Origin: Pseudomonadales bacterium
GTDB lineage: Bacteria; Pseudomonadota; Gammaproteobacteria; Pseudomonadales; Moraxellaceae
Assembly: GCA_013043915.1 (NCBI GenBank)
Contig: JABEVH010000254.1
Span: forward strand, 1 to 6,005
Length of the DNA: 6,005 bases
Reading direction: 5' to 3'
A model generated the notes under the pieces. It saw only the letters and a list, made by a program, of their open reading frames with translations, made no database searches and had not been told where the DNA came from. Position numbers and translations under genes: made by a program. Of the stretch, positions 5,518 to 6,005 are shown one piece after another; positions within the stretch are counted from its first letter, which is position 1; every line of letters starts with the position of its first letter.

Positions 5518-6005
5518 ATGAGTGATGTGTCTGAGCCTAACCCTTGGCGAGACAAGTACCTTGATCTCAAAGACCAGGAAGAAGAACGACAGGCTGTGAT
5601 GCGCCGTGGTTTGGTTTGCGTCAGTCTGGCTGTGGACAATATCGATCCGGCTTTGGAGCAGCAGCTAAAATCCTTGCGTGAACGATTACGAGGTGTCTGG
5701 CAAACCCATGAGCTAGCGCCATTGGTTGATACCATTGAGCAAACAGTGCGCCGCCTGGATGAGCGTCGAACGCAAGGCCGGGATAAAGTTCGTGATCTGT
5801 TCAAGCGTCTGGTAGGTCTGCTCGATCCATTGCGGCCGGATCGCCAGCAACGCAAGATGCTGACTGCCTATCTGCAACAAGTCGATTCCGGGGACGGTGA
5901 TTTTCAGTATTTGCTGCAGGAGTACTTACGGCTTTTTGAAGATCTGATCCAAAGTCAGGCCCACGGAGCTAAATCGGACAAGGCTTCCTCTGGTTTGCTG
6001 CGTCG
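5518..6005 (+). CDS. N-terminal part of a probable GGDEF diguanylate cyclase, truncated by the window end
   Basis: The frame stays open from 5518 to the last base, giving 162 complete codons with no stop. The start NPWRDKYLDLKDQEEERQ, followed by RRGLVCVSLAVDNIDPALEQ and a Leu/Arg/Glu-rich helical stretch (QQLKSLRERLRG), resembles the N-terminal helical region of a group of gammaproteobacterial diguanylate cyclases such as DgcH (PA5487) of Pseudomonas, as I remember them. The region is cytoplasmic-looking, with no signal peptide or membrane helix, and probably forms coiled coils that pair two catalytic domains. The GGDEF motif itself would lie beyond the window, so cyclic-di-GMP synthesis is inferred from the N-terminus and from gene order downstream of dsbA and the EEP gene. 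An unrelated coiled-coil regulator is the alternative. Confidence 0.72.
   Translation, partial: MSDVSEPNPWRDKYLDLKDQEEERQAVMRRGLVCVSLAVDNIDPALEQQLKSLRERLRGVWQTHELAPLVDTIEQTVRRLDERRTQGRDKVRDLFKRLVGLLDPLRPDRQQRKMLTAYLQQVDSGDGDFQYLLQEYLRLFEDLIQSQAHGAKSDKASSGLLR

Noticed and set aside
5427..5855. Antisense open frame of 142 codons, very rich in Arg and Ser
   Set aside because: It is the complement of the helical N-terminus of the putative diguanylate cyclase; the Arg/Ser bias is typical of a shadow frame.

Overview
The window looks like chromosomal DNA from a gammaproteobacterium, probably of the Pseudomonadales/Oceanospirillales type. The main evidence is the 3' half, where a CPHC-type dsbA is followed by an endonuclease/exonuclease/phosphatase (EEP) family gene and then by the start of a protein resembling the N-terminal part of gammaproteobacterial GGDEF diguanylate cyclases. 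From memory this matches the Pseudomonas order dsbA - PA5488 - PA5487 (dgcH). In Pseudomonas a cytochrome c4 gene sits directly upstream of dsbA, and it is not there in this window. Every supported gene is on the + strand and the window is densely coding. I see no RNA gene, CRISPR array, insertion sequence or convincing terminator.

Region 1 (1-3864) is a tightly packed run of four genes. It holds the 3' end of a fold-type III PLP-dependent decarboxylase-like gene (1-210), then a 718-residue protein joining a urea-transporter-like membrane domain to an M23 metallopeptidase domain and an unrecognised C-terminal region (218-2374). Next come a secreted protein of 284 residues that looks like a small outer-membrane beta-barrel (2376-3230) and a secreted TPR protein of 209 residues (3235-3864). 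The gaps are 7, 1 and 4 bases, so these genes are very probably co-transcribed and translationally coupled. Parts for the inner membrane, periplasm/peptidoglycan and outer membrane in one unit suggest a cell-envelope system. I do not recognise it as a described pathway, and it is the most interesting part of the window.

Region 2 (3865-6005) is the dsbA locus: an 86-base gap with a small inverted repeat, dsbA (3951-4577), the EEP-family gene (4610-5458), and the 5' end of the putative diguanylate cyclase (5518 to beyond the window). DsbA makes disulfides in the periplasm. The upstream fusion protein has eight cysteines downstream of its membrane domain, so it could be a DsbA client if that part is periplasmic; this is inference.
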